In this document: piece by piece, positions 59,975-64,000 of the stretch
Position numbering within the stretch: position 1 is the stretch's first letter
Layout of the letters: each line of letters opens with the position of its first letter
DNA from: Mactromeris polynyma
Taxonomy: Eukaryota; Mollusca; Bivalvia; Venerida; Mactridae
DNA length: 64,000 bases
Direction: 5' to 3'
Assembly (NCBI GenBank): GCA_032209605.1
Contig: JASFXZ010000001.1
Location: forward strand, 38,940,619-39,004,618
Made by a program: the position numbers and the translations under genes
Notes under the pieces: generated by a model
What the model saw: only the letters and a program-made list of their open reading frames with translations
Told to the model about the DNA's origin: nothing
Databases searched by the model: none

Positions 59975-62900
59975 ATATGCACAATTTACCATTTTCAAGC
60001 AATTGATGGGTATATTTTAGTGCATTTTTGAATATATTGACCTAAAATTCATATATAATATGTTGTATTTACTATTTCAATGCATTTAATGAGGAAAACA
60101 TAGTCCACCTGTTGATTATATTGACCTAATGTTCCCAAAGGATATGCACAATTTACCTCATTCAATGCAATGTATGGGTATATTTGAGTTCATTTTGGAA
60201 TATATTGACCTAAAATTTATATATAATATGTTATATTTACTATTTTCAATGCAATTAATGAGGAAAATAGTGTTCAACAGTTGATTATATTGGCCTAATA
60301 TACCTATAGAATATGCACAAATTACAAATTACAATGCAATTTATGGGTATATTTGTGTTCATTTATAAATATATTGACCTAAAAGGCATATAGAATGTGT
60401 TATAATCACTGTTTTGAATGCATTTAGTGAGGAAAACAGAGCTCACCTTTTGATTACATTGACCCAATATACCTGAAAAATATGCTCAATTTACCTCCTT
60501 CACTGCAATTTATGGGTATATTTGAGTTCATTTTTGAATGTTTTGGCAACAAATTCATATAAAACATGTTATAATTACTATTTTGAATGCAATTAGTGAG
60601 GAAAACAGAGTTCATCTTTTGATTACATTGACCTAATATACATGAAGAATATGCACAATGTCCCACTTTCAATGCAATTGATGGGTATATTTGAGTGCAT
60701 TTGTGAATATATTGACCTAAAATTCATACATAATATTTTGTATTTACTATTTCAATGCATTTAATGAGGAAAACATAGTTCACCTGTTGCTTATATTGAC
60801 CTAATTTTCCCAAAGGATATGCACAATTTACCTCATTCAATGCAAATTATGGGTGTATTTGAGTTCATTTTTGAATATATTGGCAACAAATTCATATAAA
60901 ACATGTTATATTTACTATTTTGAATGCAATTAGTGAGGAAAATAGAGTTCACCTGTTGATTATATTGACCTAATATACCTATGGATTATGTAAAATTTCC
61001 TATTTTGAATGCAATTTATGGGTATATTTCAGTCCTTCTGTGAATATATTGACATAAAATTCATATATAATATGTTATATTCACTGTTTTGAATGCAATT
61101 AGTGAGGAAAATAGAGTTGACCTTTTGATTTCATTGACCTAATACACCTAAAGAATATGCACAATTTCCCATTTTCAGTGCTGTTTATGGGTATATTTGA
61201 GTTCATTTTGCGTATGGTGGACGGAGCTCCGCAAAAACACGCCGTATGTTAAACATTTAACCGGTTCTCACTCGTTGGAAATAAAGAAATTACCCTCACT
61301 CGTTGGAAATGAATACTTTGACCATATTATCCGGTCATTTTACGGTATTTGCGGGGCCGAAATGTAGGTCCCAGTTATTGTAAAGCAAGGCGAAGTGTAT
61401 AATATAACCTACTTCTAGTTCAGTTTGAATACTTTGAGGTACAGTGAATATAAATTCGTTACATTTTTAGACAACCCTTCATTTAAGCATCATATGATTT
61501 ATACTATGAAATACAGAATACTAAAAGTGATAAAAAAGAAGAACCAGGTTTGCTAAAAGAGTTTTTAATTAACTTGAAAGATATGAGATGGGTTTGAAAA
61601 AAGCCATCTGACACAAATTAAATAAATACACCAAAATTCAAGTATTAAATGGTTATGTATAGAATGTTGTAATCATCTTAGTATTTGAATTTCATTAATT
61701 AATAAGAATTTCAGATAGTTAGGCTATATAGATTACTTGAAAAATTAGAGTGTCTCATTCGAAATATTGTTATGCTCAGGTCCGCAAATAAACAACCTGA
61801 AATAACAGTTAAATTCATATATACATGTCCCATGTTATATTTACTATTTTGAATGCAATTAGTGAGGAAAATAGAGTTCACCTGTTGATTATATTGACCT
61901 AATATACTAATAGAATATGCACAATTTCCCACTTTCAAGGCAATTTATAGGTATATTTGAGTTCAAGAGTGTCTATATTGACCTAAAATTCATATATAAT
62001 ATGTTATATTCAGTGTTTTGAATGCAATTAGTGAGTAAAATAGAATTCAATTGTTGATTATATTGACCTAATATACCTCTAGATTATGTCTAATTTCCTA
62101 TTTTGAATGCAATTTATGGGTATATGTCAGTCCTTTTGTGAATATATTGACATAACATTCATATATAATGTGTTATATTTACTATTGTGAATGCAATAAA
62201 TGGGGAAAATAGAGTTCACTTATGTTATTATATTGACCAAATATACCTATATAATATGCACAATTTCCCACTTTCAATGCAATTTATGGTATATTTGAGT
62301 TCATTTGTGGATCTATTGACCTAAAAGTCATATATAATGTGTGATATTCACTGTTTTGAATGCAATTAGTGAGGAAAGTAGAGTTCACCTTTTGATTACA
62401 TTGACCTAATATATCAAAAGGTAATGCACAATTTCACACTTTCTATTTGCAATTTATGAGTATATTTGAGTTCATTTGTGAATATATTGACCTTAAATAC
62501 ATCTATAAAGTGTAGATCTTACTATTTTGAATGCAATTAGTGAGGGAAATAGAGTTCACCTGTTGATGATATGGAACTTAATGTACCTAAAGAATATACA
62601 CAATTTTCCACTTTCAATGCAATTGATGGGTATATTTGAGTTCATTTTTGAATATATTGAACTCAAATGCATATATAATGTGTGATATTCACTGTTTTGA
62701 ATGCAATTAGTGAGGAAAACAGAGTTCACTTTTTGATTACATTGACCTAATATACCTAAAGAATATGCACAATTTCCCACTTTCAATGGAATTCATGGGT
62801 ATATTTGAGTTCATTTTTGAAAATATTGACCTTAAACACATCTAAAAGTGTAAATCTTACTATTTTGAATACAATTAGTGAGGGAAATAGAGTTCACTTT

Positions 62901-64000
62901 TTGATTACATTGACCTAATATACCTAAAGAATATGCACAATTTCCCACTTTCAATGGAATTCATGGGTATATTTGAGTTCATTTTTGAAAATATTGACCT
63001 TAAATACATTTACAGTGTGTAAATTTTACTATTTTGAATGCAATTAGTGAGGGAAATAGAGTTCACCTGTTGATTATATTGACCTAATATACTAATATAA
63101 TATGCACAATTTCCCACTTTCAAAGCAATTGATGGGTATATTTGAGTTCAAGAGTGACTATATTGACCTAAAATTCATATATACTATGTTATATTCAGTG
63201 TTTTGAATGCAATTAGTGAGTAAAACAGAATTCACCTGTTGATTATATTGACCTAATATACCTATAGATTATGTCTAATTTCCTATTTTGAATGCAATTT
63301 ATGGGTATATGTCAGTCCTTTTGTGAATATATTGACATAACATTCATATATAATGTGTTATATTTACTATTTTGAATGCAATAAATGGGGAAAATAGAGT
63401 TCACTTATGTTATTATATTGACCAAATATACCTATATAATATGCACAATTTCCCACTTTCAATACAATTTATGGTATATTTGAGTTCATTTGTGGATCTA
63501 TTGACCTAAAAGTCATATACAATTTGTTATATTTACTATTTTGAATGCAATTAGTGAGTAAAATAGAGTTCACCTTTTGATTATATTGACCTATTTTACC
63601 TGAAGAATATGCACAATTTACAACTTACAATGCAATTCATGGGTATAATTGTTTTTAATTGTGGATATACTGACCTAAAAGTCATATATAATGTGTGATA
63701 TTCACTGTTTTGAATGCAATTAGTGAGGAAAGTAGAGTTCACCTTTTGATTACATTGACCTAATATATCAAAAGGTAATGCACAATTTCACACTTTCTAT
63801 TTGCAATTTATGAGTATATTTGAGTTCATTTGTGAATATATTGACCTTAAATACATCTATAAAGTGTAAATCTTACTATTTTGAATGCAATTAGTGAGGG
63901 AAATAGAGTTCACCTGTTGATGATATGGAACTTAATGTACCTAAAGAATATACACAATTTTCCACTTTCAATGCAATTGATGGGTATATTTGAGTTCATT
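59975..64000. repeat. ~169-bp satellite array, about 20 monomers
   Basis: The monomer contains 'atatgcacaatttcccac', 'tgggtatatttgagttcatt', 'atattgacctaaaattcata' and 'tttgaatgcaattagtgagg', with about 169 bp between equivalent points (for example 62533 and 62702). It begins right after the gap, runs to the window end and is interrupted at 61211-61810. Monomer length is close to nucleosomal repeat length. Segments repeat at 1185 and 1354 bp (7 and 8 monomers), showing higher-order organisation. Confidence 0.95.
61211..61810. other. ~600-bp insertion within the satellite
   Basis: The monomer breaks after 'gagttcattttg' and resumes at 'aaattcatatata'. Only about 15-20 bp of monomer are missing. 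The inserted DNA starts 'cgtatggtggacggagctcc', is CpG-containing for its first 200 bp, and carries 'ctcactcgttggaaat' twice (near 61268 and 61297). No inverted ends or coding domain seen. Likely a transposable-element fragment of unknown type. Confidence 0.6.

Noticed and set aside
59713..60006. Frames across the N gap
   Set aside because: They consist of unknown residues.

Overview
This is a eukaryotic, AT-rich, intron-dominated window, most likely from a bivalve mollusc. The reasons are the exon/intron structure, the many tandem minisatellites, and interspersed elements with 'gggccataac', 'gaccttgacctttga' and 'aggtgagctaaaaa' motifs, which I associate with bivalve genomes. No prokaryotic gene organisation is present.

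Only one protein-coding gene can be supported with confidence: the 5' part of a TRPM-family cation channel gene on the minus strand. Three phase-compatible coding exons are visible. Exon 1 (21722-21880) carries the start codon. Exon 2 (13817-13896) encodes the SWIERTFMKREC segment. Exon 3 (4191-4353) encodes CCCGR...HT...PTDAYG...FQG...KA, just before the first TRPM homology region. Together they give about 134 residues. The rest of the protein should lie beyond the low-coordinate end. Introns 1 and 2 are about 7.8 and 9.5 kb and hold most of the repeats in the left third.

Layout. 1-4190: start of intron 3, with a tRNA-like SINE and a TIR-bearing repeat. 4354-13816: intron 2, with dispersed repeats, a hAT-like MITE and a 3.3-kb 57-bp minisatellite. 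13897-21721: intron 1, with a fold-back hairpin, a 2.6-kb mobile-element island (CATGGT-rich arms, a probable LTR, a CpG-rich core) and a 35-bp minisatellite. 21881-59774: upstream or intergenic DNA. It holds a ~100-bp minisatellite at about 23.0-23.9 kb, MITEs, hairpin elements, a decayed mariner at 41.3-42.3 kb, a Tigger/pogo-like element at 45.5-46.6 kb, and minisatellites of 24 bp (40.3 kb), 30 bp (50.6-51.9 kb) and 32 bp (53.1-54.4 kb). A 99-nt non-coding exon-like block sits at 55.7 kb. 59775-59974 is a 200-N assembly gap. 59975-64000 is a ~169-bp satellite with higher-order structure, broken by a ~600-bp insertion.

Beyond the channel gene the window is mainly a record of mobile-element and tandem-repeat turnover. 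The most informative signals are a filled/empty insertion-site pair for a tiny hairpin element (37.0 kb against 52.9 kb), the nested island inside TRPM intron 1, and the higher-order satellite at the right edge. Most open reading frames over 60 codons lie inside minisatellites or unrelated AT-rich DNA and are not supported as genes.
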